Shown here piece after piece: positions 15,940-25,151 of a stretch of 46,678 nt of DNA. The notes under the pieces are model-generated. The model saw only the letters and a program-made list of their open reading frames with translations, ran no database searches and was not told the origin of the DNA. This DNA comes from an uncultured Desulfobacterales bacterium. GTDB lineage: Bacteria > Desulfobacterota > Desulfobacteria > Desulfobacterales > SpSt-501. How positions within the stretch are numbered: position 1 is the first letter of the stretch; each line of letters starts with the position of its first letter. The position numbers were made by a program, and so were the translations under genes. Location: NCBI GenBank assembly GCA_938048455.1, contig CALIUY010000044.1:1-46678 (forward strand), read 5' to 3'.

Positions 15940-17295
15940 TCAGCGCGCTTCGCCATCCAAGGCAAGACGCTTGAGACGTTTCCAGAGGGTGACGCGGCTG
16001 ATCCCCAGCAGCCGGGCGGCCTCGGTCCGGTTTCCCCCCGTTTGCCGCATCGCCTGAAGGATCCGGTCCCGATCGGAAACGGGGACATGCGTGCGCGGCG
16101 GGGGGCAGGGGCACGTGGCGGAGGTGATTTTCGCGGGCAGGTGCTCGGGTTGGATCTCGCCGTTCGGACAAAGAACCAGGGCGTAGTCGATCGCATTGCG
16201 CAGTTCGCGCACGTTTCCCGGCCAGCTGTAGGCCGTCAGGAGGCGTATGGCCTCGGCGGAGATCCCCATACCCCCGGGGGGATTGCGCAGCCGTTGCTGG
16301 GCGAGAAAATGGCGCACGAGGATCGGGATGTCCTCGGGGCGCTCGCGAAGCGGGGGCACGAGGATCGGAAAAACGTTGATCCGGAAAAAAAGGTCCTCGC
16401 GGAACAGGCCCCGGGAGATTCGTTCTTCGAGGTTGCGGTTCGTGGCGGTGATCACGCGGACGTCGACGGCGACGGGGGTGTGGTCCCCCACGCGCTCGAC
16501 CTCTTTTTCCTCGAGAACGCGCAGGAGCTTCACCTGGAGGGAGAGGGGGATGTCGCCGATTTCGTCGAGAAAGATGCTCCCTCCATGGGCGGCCTCGAAC
16601 CTTCCGATGCGGTTGCGTTCGGCCCCCGTGTAGGCCCCACGTACGTGACCGAAGAGCTCGCTTTCGAGAAGGTTTTCGTTCAGCGCGGCGCAGTTCACCT
16701 TGATGAAGGGCTTGGCTTCGCGCGGACTCGCCCAGTGGATCGCGCGCGCCACCCTCTCCTTTCCCGTACCGCTTTCGCCGTGGATCAGAACCGGTGTCTC
16801 CGATCGCGCGACGTGTCGGATGAGCTCGTAGAGCCGCTGCATGGGGGCGGAGCGTCCGACGATGCCGAAGAAATGATCGTCCAGCTCGAGCGTCCGGCGC
16901 AGGCTGAGGATTTCCTCCTGCTGGCGGACGATCTCGCTGATGTCGGAGAGGGTTTCGACGGCGCCGATGATCTTGCCGCGCGCGTCCCGCAGGACGGTCG
17001 CGTTTTTGAGGATGCACACGCTGCGCCGGGCCTTGTGGGCGATGAGGCACTTCTTGGCTTGCACCGCACCGTCGCGGAAAAGCTGACACCAGGCCGCCCC
17101 GGATCCGCGGCCGTAGATCGTGCAACCCGTGCACTCGAGGATACGGCAGTTTTTTCCGACCAGCTCGGAGGCGCGATATCCGGTGATGGCCTCGGCCGCC
17201 GCGTTCAAGGCGAGGATCGTCCCACGCGGGTCCACGATCAAGACCCCTTCGTTCAGGGTGTTGATGATCGGTTTCCAGAAGGGCGAAAGGTCCAT
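15940..17295 (-). CDS. Sigma-54-dependent activator with Cys-rich PAS domain
   Basis: 451 residues from the ATG at 17295, behind GGAGGA with a 6-nt gap. Residues 10-125 form a PAS domain with six cysteines (50, 55, 58, 70, 83, 94; C-x4-C-x2-C then spaced singles), suggesting a redox or Fe-S/haem sensor. The AAA+ core has Walker A GESGTGKE (173-180), GAYTGA (220-225, Tyr in place of the usual Phe, a known tolerated variant), Walker B IFLDEIGD and the arginine-finger region. A Fis-type helix-turn-helix closes the protein (GGNRTEAARLLGISRVTLWKRL). No receiver domain, so it senses its own signal. Target genes are not evident nearby. Confidence 0.93.
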   Translation of the reverse strand: MDLSPFWKPIINTLNEGVLIVDPRGTILALNAAAEAITGYRASELVGKNCRILECTGCTIYGRGSGAAWCQLFRDGAVQAKKCLIAHKARRSVCILKNATVLRDARGKIIGAVETLSDISEIVRQQEEILSLRRTLELDDHFFGIVGRSAPMQRLYELIRHVARSETPVLIHGESGTGKERVARAIHWASPREAKPFIKVNCAALNENLLESELFGHVRGAYTGAERNRIGRFEAAHGGSIFLDEIGDIPLSLQVKLLRVLEEKEVERVGDHTPVAVDVRVITATNRNLEERISRGLFREDLFFRINVFPILVPPLRERPEDIPILVRHFLAQQRLRNPPGGMGISAEAIRLLTAYSWPGNVRELRNAIDYALVLCPNGEIQPEHLPAKITSATCPCPPPRTHVPVSDRDRILQAMRQTGGNRTEAARLLGISRVTLWKRLKRLALDGEAR

Positions 17296-17443
17296 CGGAT
17301 TCCTCCGGTGAAAGCGCGAGCACCGTGTGGGGAGTCTACGGCAGGGGCTTCCGTTTCGCAACAGGGCAAACGGCGAAGGAAGCGGCGGGGAAGGTTTTCA
17401 CCGGTGGCTTGAGAGGGGCCCGGAGGGTGTGTTAAGAGACGGC

Positions 17444-18370
17444 ATGCCTTCGTCCGAGCCTGACCTCACTTCCGATCTCGGCGGCCTTGTCCTTCAAAAC
17501 CCTGTCATGACCGCTTCCGGAACCTTCGGGTACGGGCGGGAGTTCGCCCCTTTTCTGGACCTTCGTCGTCTCGGGGCGATCGTGGTGAAGGGCCTGGCGC
17601 TTCACCCCGTCGCCGGAAACCCGCCGCCGCGCATCGTCGAGACCCCCTGCGGCATGCTCAATGCGATCGGTCTGGAAAATGTGGGCATCGAGGCTTTCGA
17701 GGCGGATAAGATGCCCTTCCTGCGCACCCTCGGCGTTCCCGTGGTCGCCAACATCTACGGCACCTCGGTCGAGGAATACGCCGCGCTCGCCGAACGAGTG
17801 GAGGCGATCGAGGGGGTGGCCGGAGTCGAGGTCAACATCTCCTGCCCGAACGTCAAAGCGGGCGGCGTCGTCTTCGGCGTCGACCCCGTGGCCGCCGCGC
17901 GCGTGGTCGCCGCGGTACGGCGCAGGACCCGCAAGTTCCTCATTTGCAAGCTCTCCCCCAACGTCACCGATATCACCCTGATCGCCCGCAGCGCGGAGCA
18001 GGCCGGCGCCGATGCGCTTTCGCTCATCAACACGATCACCGGCATGGCCGTGGATGTCGAATCCCGACGTCCGCTGCTCGCCAACGTGACCGGCGGGCTC
18101 TCGGGCCCGGCGATCAAACCGATCGCGCTGCGGATGGTGTGGCAGGTATGCCGGTCGGTAGCGATTCCCGTGATCGGCATCGGCGGCATCCGCAGCGCGC
18201 GCGACGCCCTCGAATTTTTGATCGTCGGCGCACGCGCCGTCCAGATCGGCACGGCCAATTTCATCCACCCGGCCGCGGCCTTGCAGGTGATCGAAGACCT
18301 TCGGGACTACCTGGCCCGCCACGGGATCGATCGGATCTCCCGCCTCGTCGGCAGTCTTGAGACTCCTTGA
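17444..18370 (+). CDS. pyrD: Dihydroorotate dehydrogenase, class 1B catalytic subunit
   Basis: 308 residues from the ATG at 17444. It oxidises dihydroorotate to orotate in pyrimidine synthesis using FMN. Class 1 features are visible: NPVMTASGTFGYG near the start, KGLALHPVAGNPPPRI, the active-site loop NISCPNVK with catalytic Cys (class 1B; class 2 enzymes have Ser), GLSGPAIKPIALRMV, and IGIGGIRSARDA for phosphate binding. No membrane-anchoring N-terminal helix, consistent with a cytosolic 1B enzyme. Its usual partner pyrK (FAD/2Fe-2S subunit) is not adjacent. It is divergent from the sigma-54 activator and convergent with leuA, 18 nt between stops. Confidence 0.93.
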   Translation: MPSSEPDLTSDLGGLVLQNPVMTASGTFGYGREFAPFLDLRRLGAIVVKGLALHPVAGNPPPRIVETPCGMLNAIGLENVGIEAFEADKMPFLRTLGVPVVANIYGTSVEEYAALAERVEAIEGVAGVEVNISCPNVKAGGVVFGVDPVAAARVVAAVRRRTRKFLICKLSPNVTDITLIARSAEQAGADALSLINTITGMAVDVESRRPLLANVTGGLSGPAIKPIALRMVWQVCRSVAIPVIGIGGIRSARDALEFLIVGARAVQIGTANFIHPAAALQVIEDLRDYLARHGIDRISRLVGSLETP

Positions 18371-18388
18371 CCCCCCGGGCATCCGATC

Positions 18389-19927
18389 TTACAAACCCGC
18401 CGCTTCCTCCGGGGGGTGGGCTTTGAGGAATTCGAGCCGGTTCAGGCCGTTTACGAAGGCCTTGGCGCTGGCGGTGATGATGTCCGGATCGGCCCCCTTG
18501 CCGAGGGCGATCAGGCCGTTTTCGCGCAGGCGCACGGTGACCTCGCCCATGGCGTCGGTGCCGCCGGTCAGCGCGCTGATCGAAAATCGCAGCAGCTCCG
18601 AGTGGGTGCCGGTCAGCTGGGCGATCGTGTTGTAGGCCGCATCGATCGGCCCGTTGCCGTAACCCGCCCCTTGCACCAAACGGCCGTTGATCTTGAGCCG
18701 CACGCTCGCCATGGGAAGGACCGTGGTGCCTGCGGTCACGTGCAGGTAGTCCAGGGCGAAGACCTCCGAGGTGCGCAGGATCCCCTCGGTCACGATCGCC
18801 TCGAGATCCTCGTCCATCACCTGCTTTTTCTTGTCGGCGAGCTCCTTGAACTTCGCGAAGACGAGGTTCAACTCCTCATCCGAGAGGTCGTAGCCGAGGT
18901 CCTTGAGCTGGCTGCGGAGAGCGTGTCTCCCCGAGTGCTTGCCGAGCACGAGGCGGTTGGCGCTCAAGCCGACCGTCTCCGGCCGCATGATCTCGTAGGT
19001 CATGGGGTTCTTCAGCACGCCGTCCTGATGGATTCCCGCTTCGTGGGCGAAGGCGTTCGCCCCCACGATGGCCTTGTTCGGCTGGACGAGCATGCCGGTG
19101 ATCATGCTGACCAGGCGGCTGGTCGGGTGGAGGAGCTCGGTTTTGATGCCGGTCGTCAGGCCGATCCGCGAAGCACGGGTGTGCAAGGCCATGACCACCT
19201 CTTCGAGAGAGGTGTTGCCGGCGCGTTCGCCGATGCCGTTGATCGTGACCTCGGCCTGGCGGGCCCCGTTCTGCAGCGCAACCAGGGTGTTCGCCGTGGC
19301 CAGTCCCAGGTCGTTGTGGCAGTGGACGCTCAGGACGGCCTTGCCGATGTTGGGCGTGTGGCTGCGGATGTAGCGCACGAGATCGGCGAACTCATCGGGG
19401 ACGGCATAGCCGACGGTGTCCGGCAGGTTGACCGTCGTCGCCCCCGCTTCGATCGCCGCCTCAAAGACGCGGCAAAGAAAATCCCGGTCGCTGCGCGAGC
19501 CGTCCTCGGCGGAGAATTCGACGTTGGGCGTCAGGGATTTCGCGTGACGCACGGCCTCGATCGCCGCCGCCAAGACCTCCTCGCGGCTCAGGCGCAGCTT
19601 GTACTGCAGGTGGATGTCCGAGGTCGCGATGAAAGTGTGGATGCGGGGGCGAGCGGCATGGCGCACGGCCTGCCAGGCGCGGTCGATGTCGTTGCGGTTC
19701 GCCCGCGCCAGCCCCGCCACTTCGCTTTGCCGGATGCGGGCGGCGATCTGGGAGACCGAGTCGAAATCGCCTTCCGAAGCGGCGGGAAAACCCGCCTCGA
19801 TCACATCCACGCCGAGCTTCTCGAGCTGCACGGCGATGCGCAACTTCTCGGCCGCGTTCATGCTGGCCCCGGGGCTCTGTTCGCCGTCTCGCAACGTCGT
19901 ATCGAAAATCAACACCCGTTCGTTCAT
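18389..19927 (-). CDS. leuA: 2-isopropylmalate synthase
   Basis: 512 residues. Condenses acetyl-CoA with 2-oxoisovalerate in the first committed step of leucine synthesis. The HMGL-like TIM barrel starts with [16 protein letters not shown], metal ligands are in [13 protein letters not shown], and [17 protein letters not shown] is conserved. HEAGIHQDG marks the linker before the C-terminal allosteric LeuA dimer domain (about 390-505), so leucine feedback inhibition is expected. Its ATG overlaps the cimA stop by 4 nt (ATGA at 19924-19927). It is the last gene of the ilvB-ilvN-ilvC-cimA-leuA operon and falls under the upstream attenuator. Confidence 0.95.
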   Translation of the reverse strand: MNERVLIFDTTLRDGEQSPGASMNAAEKLRIAVQLEKLGVDVIEAGFPAASEGDFDSVSQIAARIRQSEVAGLARANRNDIDRAWQAVRHAARPRIHTFIATSDIHLQYKLRLSREEVLAAAIEAVRHAKSLTPNVEFSAEDGSRSDRDFLCRVFEAAIEAGATTVNLPDTVGYAVPDEFADLVRYIRSHTPNIGKAVLSVHCHNDLGLATANTLVALQNGARQAEVTINGIGERAGNTSLEEVVMALHTRASRIGLTTGIKTELLHPTSRLVSMITGMLVQPNKAIVGANAFAHEAGIHQDGVLKNPMTYEIMRPETVGLSANRLVLGKHSGRHALRSQLKDLGYDLSDEELNLVFAKFKELADKKKQVMDEDLEAIVTEGILRTSEVFALDYLHVTAGTTVLPMASVRLKINGRLVQGAGYGNGPIDAAYNTIAQLTGTHSELLRFSISALTGGTDAMGEVTVRLRENGLIALGKGADPDIITASAKAFVNGLNRLEFLKAHPPEEAAGL

Positions 19928-21564
19928 GAAAGGCTTCCTCCTTGGGGATCCGGCCCGTCGGCGGCCGCCGTGGCCGCGGCCGGCTGTGCTGCGGAGCGAA
20001 AGGCTTTCTCGCGTGCGAGCTTCACCTGAAAACTGTCGGCCAACGCCTGCCAGCTCGCCTCGATGATGTCTTCGGAGACCCCGATCGTGCTCCAGATGCC
20101 CTCGCGATCGCGCGAGTCGATCAGGACCCGGACGCGGGCCGCCGTACCCCGGTCGCCGTCGATGACCCGCACTTTGAAATCGGTGAGGCGCATGGTGTCG
20201 AGGTCGGGGAAGAAACGGCCGAGCGCCTTGCGCAGCGCATTGTCGAGGGCGCTCACCGGGCCGTAGCCCTCGGCGGCGGTGATCTCCTTTTTGCCGTTCA
20301 CGGAGATTTTCACCGTGGCATGGGCTTGACAGGGAAAATCCCGGTCTTTTTCGATGGTGACGCGGAAGGATTCGAGCTCGAAGTGCGGCTCGAATCGCCC
20401 GGTCAGCTTTTCGAGCAGGATCTGCAGCGAGCCGTCGGCGACATCGAACTGATAACCTTCTTGCTCGAGCTGTTTGATTTCCTCGACGATCCGACGGGAG
20501 TCCCCCGGCTTTCCCACGAGGGGGACGCCCAACTCGCGCGCCTTGTAGGCGATGTTGCTCCGGCCGGCCAGGTCCGAGACCAGCACCCGGCGGGTGTTGC
20601 CGACGAGCTCGGGGTCGATGTGCTCATAGGCTTCCGGGGCCTTCATCACCGCGCTCACATGAACGCCTCCCTTGTGAGCGAAGGCGCTCCGGCCGACGAA
20701 GGGGCGCGTGTGCAGCGGCACCATGTTCGCCGTCTCGGAGACGAAGCGCGAGACCGATTTCAGCTGACGCAGATCGCAAGCCGTCGGCCGTCCCATTTTC
20801 AGGGCGAGGATCGGCACGACGCTCGTCAGGTCGGCATTGCCGCAGCGCTCGCCGTAGCCGTTGATCGTCCCCTGGACGAGGCTTGCTCCGGCTTCGACCG
20901 CGGCGAGGGAGTTGGCGACGGCGAGCCCGCAGTCGTTGTGAGCGTGAATGCCGAGGCGCAGTCCGCCCAGCCGCCGAGCGGCGGCCTGCATGCCGGAGGC
21001 GATCTCTCCGGGAAGGGAGCCGCCGTTGGTGTCGCAGAGGACGATGCCGTCGGCCCCGCCTTCCGCGGCGGCCGAGACCGTCTCGAGGGCGTAGGCGGGG
21101 TTTCTGCGGAAGCCGTCGAAAAAATGCTCCGCATCATAGATCACCTCGAGACCGCATCGCTTGAGGTGGGCGACCGTCTCGCGGATCATGGCGAGGTTTT
21201 CTTCGAGCGTCGTCTCCAGGATGCGGGTGACGTGGAGATCCCAGCTCTTTCCGAACACCGCCGCTACGGGGGCCCCGCTCTGCAAGAGCGCGGTGACGTG
21301 GGGGTCATGCTCCACGTCGCCGCCCGGCTTGCGCGTGCAGCCGAAAGCCGCGAGGCGGGCGTGACGCAGGCGGACGGAACGGGCGATTTCAAAGAAGCGC
21401 AGGTCCCGGGGGTTGGAGCCGGGCCAACCGCCCTCGATGTAATCGATGCCGAAATCGTCCAGCCGCAGGGCGATTTTGAGCTTCTCCTCGGCGCTGAAGG
21501 AGATGGTTTCGCCCTGCGTGCCGTCGCGCAGGGTGGTGTCGTAGACCAGGACGGGATCGTTCAT
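19924..21564 (-). CDS. cimA: Citramalate synthase (LeuA2/CimA type)
   Basis: 546 residues from the ATG at 21564. Condenses acetyl-CoA with pyruvate to (R)-citramalate, the threonine-independent entry to isoleucine. The start [18 protein letters not shown] with GGWPGSNP is characteristic of the CimA family and distinguishes it from LeuA (which has GEQSPG). The metal site [27 protein letters not shown] and the linker [11 protein letters not shown] are present, and a C-terminal regulatory domain (about 400-515) is retained. The start overlaps the ilvC stop (ATGA at 21561-21564). Placement inside an ilv-leu operon supports the role in isoleucine supply. Confidence 0.93.
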   Translation of the reverse strand: MNDPVLVYDTTLRDGTQGETISFSAEEKLKIALRLDDFGIDYIEGGWPGSNPRDLRFFEIARSVRLRHARLAAFGCTRKPGGDVEHDPHVTALLQSGAPVAAVFGKSWDLHVTRILETTLEENLAMIRETVAHLKRCGLEVIYDAEHFFDGFRRNPAYALETVSAAAEGGADGIVLCDTNGGSLPGEIASGMQAAARRLGGLRLGIHAHNDCGLAVANSLAAVEAGASLVQGTINGYGERCGNADLTSVVPILALKMGRPTACDLRQLKSVSRFVSETANMVPLHTRPFVGRSAFAHKGGVHVSAVMKAPEAYEHIDPELVGNTRRVLVSDLAGRSNIAYKARELGVPLVGKPGDSRRIVEEIKQLEQEGYQFDVADGSLQILLEKLTGRFEPHFELESFRVTIEKDRDFPCQAHATVKISVNGKKEITAAEGYGPVSALDNALRKALGRFFPDLDTMRLTDFKVRVIDGDRGTAARVRVLIDSRDREGIWSTIGVSEDIIEASWQALADSFQVKLAREKAFRSAAQPAAATAAADGPDPQGGSLS

Positions 21565-22613
21565 GATTTGCGGTTTTCCGGACGCAGCGAGCGCACGACG
21601 GCGCCCGCGCGCCACATTTCGGAGTTGTGCATGGCGGCGAGCTCACGGTTGAGCTTTTCGCGGTAGTCCGGGGCGCTGTTCGCCTCGAGGACGCGACGGG
21701 TTTCCTCCCCGCTCTGGACCCGGCGGTAAAGCTCCTCGAAAAGCGGAGCGACGGCGTCGCGGAATCGCGGCGCCCAGTCGAGGGCCCCCCTCTGGGCGGT
21801 CGTCGAGCAGTTGGCGAACATCCAGTCCATGCCGTTTTCTCCGACGAGCCGGATCAGGCTCTGGGTCAGTTCCTCGACGGTTTCGTTGAAGGCCTCGCTC
21901 GGACTGTGGCCGTGGCGGCGAAGCAGCAGGTATTGGGCTTCCATGACCCCCGCAAGAGCCCCCATCAGGATGCCGCGTTCGCCGGTCAGATCGCTGTAGA
22001 CCTCGCGTTCGAAGGTCGTGGGGAAAAGGTAGCCCGAGCCGATGGCGATTCCGAGCGCCAGGGCCTTTTCGCGGGCACGGCCCGTGTAGTCCTGGAAGAC
22101 GGCGAAGCTCGCGTTGATCCCGCTGCCGTCGAGGAAGTTGGTGCGCACCGTGCGTCCCGAGCCTTTCGGCGCGACCAGCACGACATCGATGTTCGGCGGG
22201 GGGATGATGCCGGTCTGCTCCTTGTAAACGATCCCGAAGCCGTGGGAGAAGTAGAGGGTGTTTCCTTCCTGGAGGCGGGGCTTGATGTTCGGCCACATGG
22301 CGACCTGGCCGGCATCGGAGAGGAGGTACTGGATGACGGTGCCCCGCTCGACCGCCTCTTCGGGGGAGAAGAGGGTTTCCCCGGGGACAAACCCGTCGTT
22401 CACCGCCCGCTCCCAGGAGGCGCCGCCGCGGCGCTGCCCGACGATGACGCGGATGCCGTTATCGCGCATGTTCAGCGCTTGGCCCGGGCCCTGGACGCCG
22501 TAGCCGATCACGGCGACGGTCTCGTTCGCCAGCACTTCGCGCGCCCGCTGCAGGGGAAATTCGTCCTCGGTCACCACCTCTTCGATCACGCCGCCGAAAT
22601 CCAGAGTCGCCAT
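21561..22613 (-). CDS. ilvC: Ketol-acid reductoisomerase
   Basis: 350 residues. NADPH- and Mg-dependent conversion of acetolactate or acetohydroxybutyrate to dihydroxy acids in valine, leucine and isoleucine synthesis. The Rossmann fold has VAVIGYGVQGPGQALN with GQRRGGASW following, then FSHGFGIVYKEQT and APKGSGRTVR. The knotted domain carries the metal ligands in SDLTGERGILMGA. The length is close to class I enzymes with one knotted domain. It starts 84 nt after ilvN; cimA overlaps its stop. Confidence 0.95.
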   Translation of the reverse strand: MATLDFGGVIEEVVTEDEFPLQRAREVLANETVAVIGYGVQGPGQALNMRDNGIRVIVGQRRGGASWERAVNDGFVPGETLFSPEEAVERGTVIQYLLSDAGQVAMWPNIKPRLQEGNTLYFSHGFGIVYKEQTGIIPPPNIDVVLVAPKGSGRTVRTNFLDGSGINASFAVFQDYTGRAREKALALGIAIGSGYLFPTTFEREVYSDLTGERGILMGALAGVMEAQYLLLRRHGHSPSEAFNETVEELTQSLIRLVGENGMDWMFANCSTTAQRGALDWAPRFRDAVAPLFEELYRRVQSGEETRRVLEANSAPDYREKLNRELAAMHNSEMWRAGAVVRSLRPENRKS

Positions 22614-22697
22614 AGCCGCCTGTCTCCTTTCCTTCTTGGTTCCCTTTTGGGGTTCGACCGCCGCTCCGGAAGAGAGGGGAGCGCGCGATAACGGTGC

Positions 22698-23186
22698 TTA
22701 TTTGGGTTCACGGATCAGTCCGATCGGGCCGGTTCGGGCGAGCTTTTTGATGCCGTAGGGCTCGAGAAGGTGGATCGCCGTCTGCACCTCCTCTTGTTCT
22801 CCGGAGACCTCGACGATCAAATGGCTCAGACCTGCGTCCGCCACCCGTCCGCCCAGCAGATCGACGATGCGCAGGACTTCGGCGCGCTGCTCGGGCTTCA
22901 CGGCGATGCAAACGAGGGCGAGCTCCCGGCGCACGCAGTGCGGTCCGTTCAGGCTGCGGAGCTTGAGCACGTTTACCAGCTTGCGGAGCTGTTTTTCGAT
23001 CTGCTCGATGACCGGGGGGTCGGCGCGGGTGACGATGGTGATGCGCGAGACCTCCGGGTTGTGCGTGGGGCTGCCGCAGATGCTCTCGATGTTGAACCCC
23101 TTGCCGCTGAACAGGCCGGCGACACGGGAGACGACGCCGGGCTCGTTGTCGACCAGCATGGTCATGATGTGTTTCTGAGGCTTCAT
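22698..23186 (-). CDS. ilvN: Acetolactate synthase small (regulatory) subunit
   Basis: 162 residues from the ATG at 23186; upstream in-frame codons overlap ilvB and are not needed. An N-terminal ACT domain (MTMLVDNEPGVVSRVAGLFS, then RGFNIES-like GKGFNIESI) binds valine. The C-terminal ALS_ss_C half follows (VRRELALVCIAV to YGIKKLARTGPIGL). It stimulates IlvB and confers feedback inhibition. It lies 23 nt after ilvB. Confidence 0.95.
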   Translation of the reverse strand: MKPQKHIMTMLVDNEPGVVSRVAGLFSGKGFNIESICGSPTHNPEVSRITIVTRADPPVIEQIEKQLRKLVNVLKLRSLNGPHCVRRELALVCIAVKPEQRAEVLRIVDLLGGRVADAGLSHLIVEVSGEQEEVQTAIHLLEPYGIKKLARTGPIGLIREPK

Positions 23187-23209
23187 GGGCTCTCCTGTTG
23201 AAAGCCGGT

Positions 23210-24895
23210 TCACACCAGAAGCATCTCCGTGATCGGGGCGCCGGCCGGCACCATGGGGTAGACGCACTCCTCGGGGGTGACCCGGAAGTCCAGGATGGCC
23301 GGACCGACATGGGCGAGGCCACGCTCAAGCACGGGGCGCACTTCCTCGGGACGCTCGGCGCGAAGGCCCAGGGCGCCGTAAGCCTCGGCGAGTTTCACGA
23401 AGTCCGGTGCGGTGTTGTCGCAGGTGGCGCTGTAGCGGCCGCCGTAAAAGAGTTCCTGCCACTGGCGGACCATGCCCAGGCAGCCGTTGTTGAGGATGAC
23501 GATCTTGACCGGAAGCCGGTATTGCACGGCGGTCGCCATCTCCTGGATGTTCATTTGAATGCTGCCGTCGCCGGCGATGTCGACGACGGTTTTCTCGGGG
23601 CAGGCGATCTGCGCCCCGATGGCGGCCGGCAAACCGAAGCCCATCGTGCCGAGACCGCCCGAAGTGATGAAGTGACCCGGACGGCGCACGCGGTAAAACT
23701 GGGCGGCCCACATCTGGTTCTGGCCGACCTCGGTGGTGATGATCGCTTCGCCCCGGGTGAGCTCATAGAGCTCTTCCACGACCTGCTGCGGCTTGATCGT
23801 GCCGTCGCTGCGGTAGCAGAGGGGACGCTGCGCCTTCCACTCCTCGATCTGCGCGAGCCACTGCCGGCGGCTGGATTCGAGCTCCTCTCCGGGCGGATCG
23901 GCCAAAAGCCCGTTCAAGCGCTCGAGGCTTTCGCGACAGTCGCCCACAAGCGGCACGCGGACGGGGACGTTCTTGCGGATGGAGGTGGGGTCGATGTCGA
24001 TGTGCACGATCGTCGCCTGGGCGGCGAAGGCGTCGGTTTTTCCCGTGACCCGGTCATCGAAGCGCACCCCCACGGCGAGAAGCAGATCGCAAGCTCCCGT
24101 ACTCATGTTGGCGGCATAGGTCCCGTGCATGCCGAGCATTCCGAGGAACAGAGGATCGTCGCCGGGAAAGGCCCCCAGACCCATAAGGGAGGCGGTGACC
24201 GGGATGCGGAAGCGGCGGGCAAGTTGCGTGAGGGCTTCGGAGGCCCCGGAGCGGATCACGCCGCCGCCGGCGAAGATCAGGGGCCGACGGGCGGAGCCGA
24301 TGAGCCGTGCCACCGCCCGCAGCTGTCCGGCATGCGGCTCGGGCGTCGTCGCATAGGGACGGCTGCGCAAAGCGCCGGGGGGACGGAAACGTATGCGGGC
24401 GCTCTGGACGTTCTTGGGAATATCCACGAGCACAGGGCCGGGGCGGCCGCTGCGCGCGAGGTGAAAGGCTTCCTTCAGGATCGGTGCCAGCTGCTCGATC
24501 GAGGACACGAGGTAGTTGTGTTTGGTGCAGGGCCGGGTGATGCCGACGATGTCGACTTCCTGGAAGGCGTCGTTTCCGATCAGGTGCGTGGGCACCTGAC
24601 CGGTCAGAACGACGAGGGGAATCGAATCGGCGTAGGCCGAGGCGATTCCGGTGACCGTGTTGGTGGCGCCCGGGCCGGAGGTGACCAGGCAGACGCCGAC
24701 CCTGCCTCGGGCGCGGGCGTAGCCGTCGGCGGCGTGCACGGCGGCCTGCTCGTGCCGGACCAGAATATGGCGGATGGGGGAGCGGGCGAGCTCGTCGTAG
24801 ATGTCGATCACGGCCCCGCCGGGGTAACCGAAAAGGGTGTCCACGGACTCTTCCTCGAGAATCCGCAGAAGGATCTGGGCTCCGGTCAATTCCAT
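23210..24895 (-). CDS. ilvB: Acetolactate synthase large (catalytic) subunit
   Basis: 561 residues. Thiamine-diphosphate enzyme that makes acetolactate or acetohydroxybutyrate. The N-terminal PYR domain has FGYPGGAVIDIYDEL with RHEQAAVHAADGYAR (catalytic Glu nearby). The central FAD-binding domain and C-terminal PP domain follow, with the ThDP/Mg motif GDGSIQMNIQEMATA ending in NNGCLGMVRQWQ. The FQEVDIVG-x-TRPCTKHNY segment is the conserved acetohydroxyacid synthase signature. It is the first structural gene after the attenuator, with its ATG about 30 nt beyond the terminator T-run. Confidence 0.96.
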   Translation of the reverse strand: MELTGAQILLRILEEESVDTLFGYPGGAVIDIYDELARSPIRHILVRHEQAAVHAADGYARARGRVGVCLVTSGPGATNTVTGIASAYADSIPLVVLTGQVPTHLIGNDAFQEVDIVGITRPCTKHNYLVSSIEQLAPILKEAFHLARSGRPGPVLVDIPKNVQSARIRFRPPGALRSRPYATTPEPHAGQLRAVARLIGSARRPLIFAGGGVIRSGASEALTQLARRFRIPVTASLMGLGAFPGDDPLFLGMLGMHGTYAANMSTGACDLLLAVGVRFDDRVTGKTDAFAAQATIVHIDIDPTSIRKNVPVRVPLVGDCRESLERLNGLLADPPGEELESSRRQWLAQIEEWKAQRPLCYRSDGTIKPQQVVEELYELTRGEAIITTEVGQNQMWAAQFYRVRRPGHFITSGGLGTMGFGLPAAIGAQIACPEKTVVDIAGDGSIQMNIQEMATAVQYRLPVKIVILNNGCLGMVRQWQELFYGGRYSATCDNTAPDFVKLAEAYGALGLRAERPEEVRPVLERGLAHVGPAILDFRVTPEECVYPMVPAGAPITEMLLV

Positions 24896-24924
24896 CGCCA
24901 GGCGCTCCTGGTTGACGTTCGGGC

Positions 24925-24968
24925 AAAAAAAAGATCCGTTCCGCCTCGGGGGTCGGTAACGGATCTTT
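24925..24968 (-). terminator. Attenuator terminator hairpin before ilvB
   Basis: On the minus strand an 11-bp perfect stem, AAAGATCCGTT (24958-24968) with AACGGATCTTT (24930-24940), encloses a 17-nt loop and runs directly into a T-tract of eight (24925-24932, shared with the stem end). This is a textbook intrinsic terminator lying between the leader peptide and ilvB. It is mutually exclusive with the antiterminator pairing that uses 24948-24959. Confidence 0.92.
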
Positions 24969-25032
24969 GAGTTTCTTTGCTTTGGGTGTTTTAGGCCATT
25001 ACCGACCCCCCGTCATCATCGCCGATGATGAC
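24948..25032 (-). promoter_or_regulatory. ilv attenuator: pause hairpin and antiterminator pairing
   Basis: Two alternative structures are visible on the minus strand. A pause hairpin, GTCATCATC-GGC-GATGATGAC (25012-25032), sits over leader codons 18-24. The antiterminator pairs GGGGGTCGGTAA (24999-25010) with TTACCGACCCCC (24948-24959), 12 perfect pairs extendable to 15 with one G-U. A ribosome stalled at the Ile/Leu/Val codons would break the pause hairpin and free the antiterminator arm. A ribosome that reaches the stop codon at 24991-24993 would cover that arm and let the terminator form. The mechanism is inferred from geometry; it matches the his/trp/ilv attenuation model. Confidence 0.88.
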
Positions 25033-25083
25033 CCGGACGATAATCAGCAGAATCAGTACGGAAAGGACGATAAGGGCGTTCAT
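24991..25083 (-). CDS. ilv operon leader peptide, 30 aa
   Basis: A 30-codon ORF (ATG at 25083, TAA at 24991-24993) opens MNALIVLSVLILLIIVRVII and ends in a Gly/Asp-rich tail. Of 30 residues, 16 are Ile, Leu or Val, and 15 of the 17 codons between 4 and 20 are. This is the composition expected for a leader peptide that senses charged tRNA Ile, Leu and Val. It precedes ilvB and overlaps the pause and antiterminator structures as attenuation requires. The Shine-Dalgarno is weak. A membrane micropeptide would look similar, but the RNA structures make the regulatory role far more likely. Confidence 0.9.
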   Translation of the reverse strand: MNALIVLSVLILLIIVRVIIGDDDGGSVMA

Positions 25084-25113
25084 CGATTGAGTCACAAGCG
25101 CTTTAGTTGGTCT

Positions 25114-25143
25114 ACACTACCCTTTTCATCTTCTTCCTGTCAA
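25114..25143 (-). promoter_or_regulatory. Promoter of the ilv leader and operon
   Basis: Minus strand TTGACA (25138-25143), an 18-nt spacer and TAGTGT (25114-25119, 3 of 6 matches). Transcription would begin near 25107, about 24 nt before the leader ATG. The perfect -35 and its position between the topA stop and the leader support it; the -10 is imperfect. Confidence 0.65.
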
Positions 25144-25151
25144 GCCCTTTT

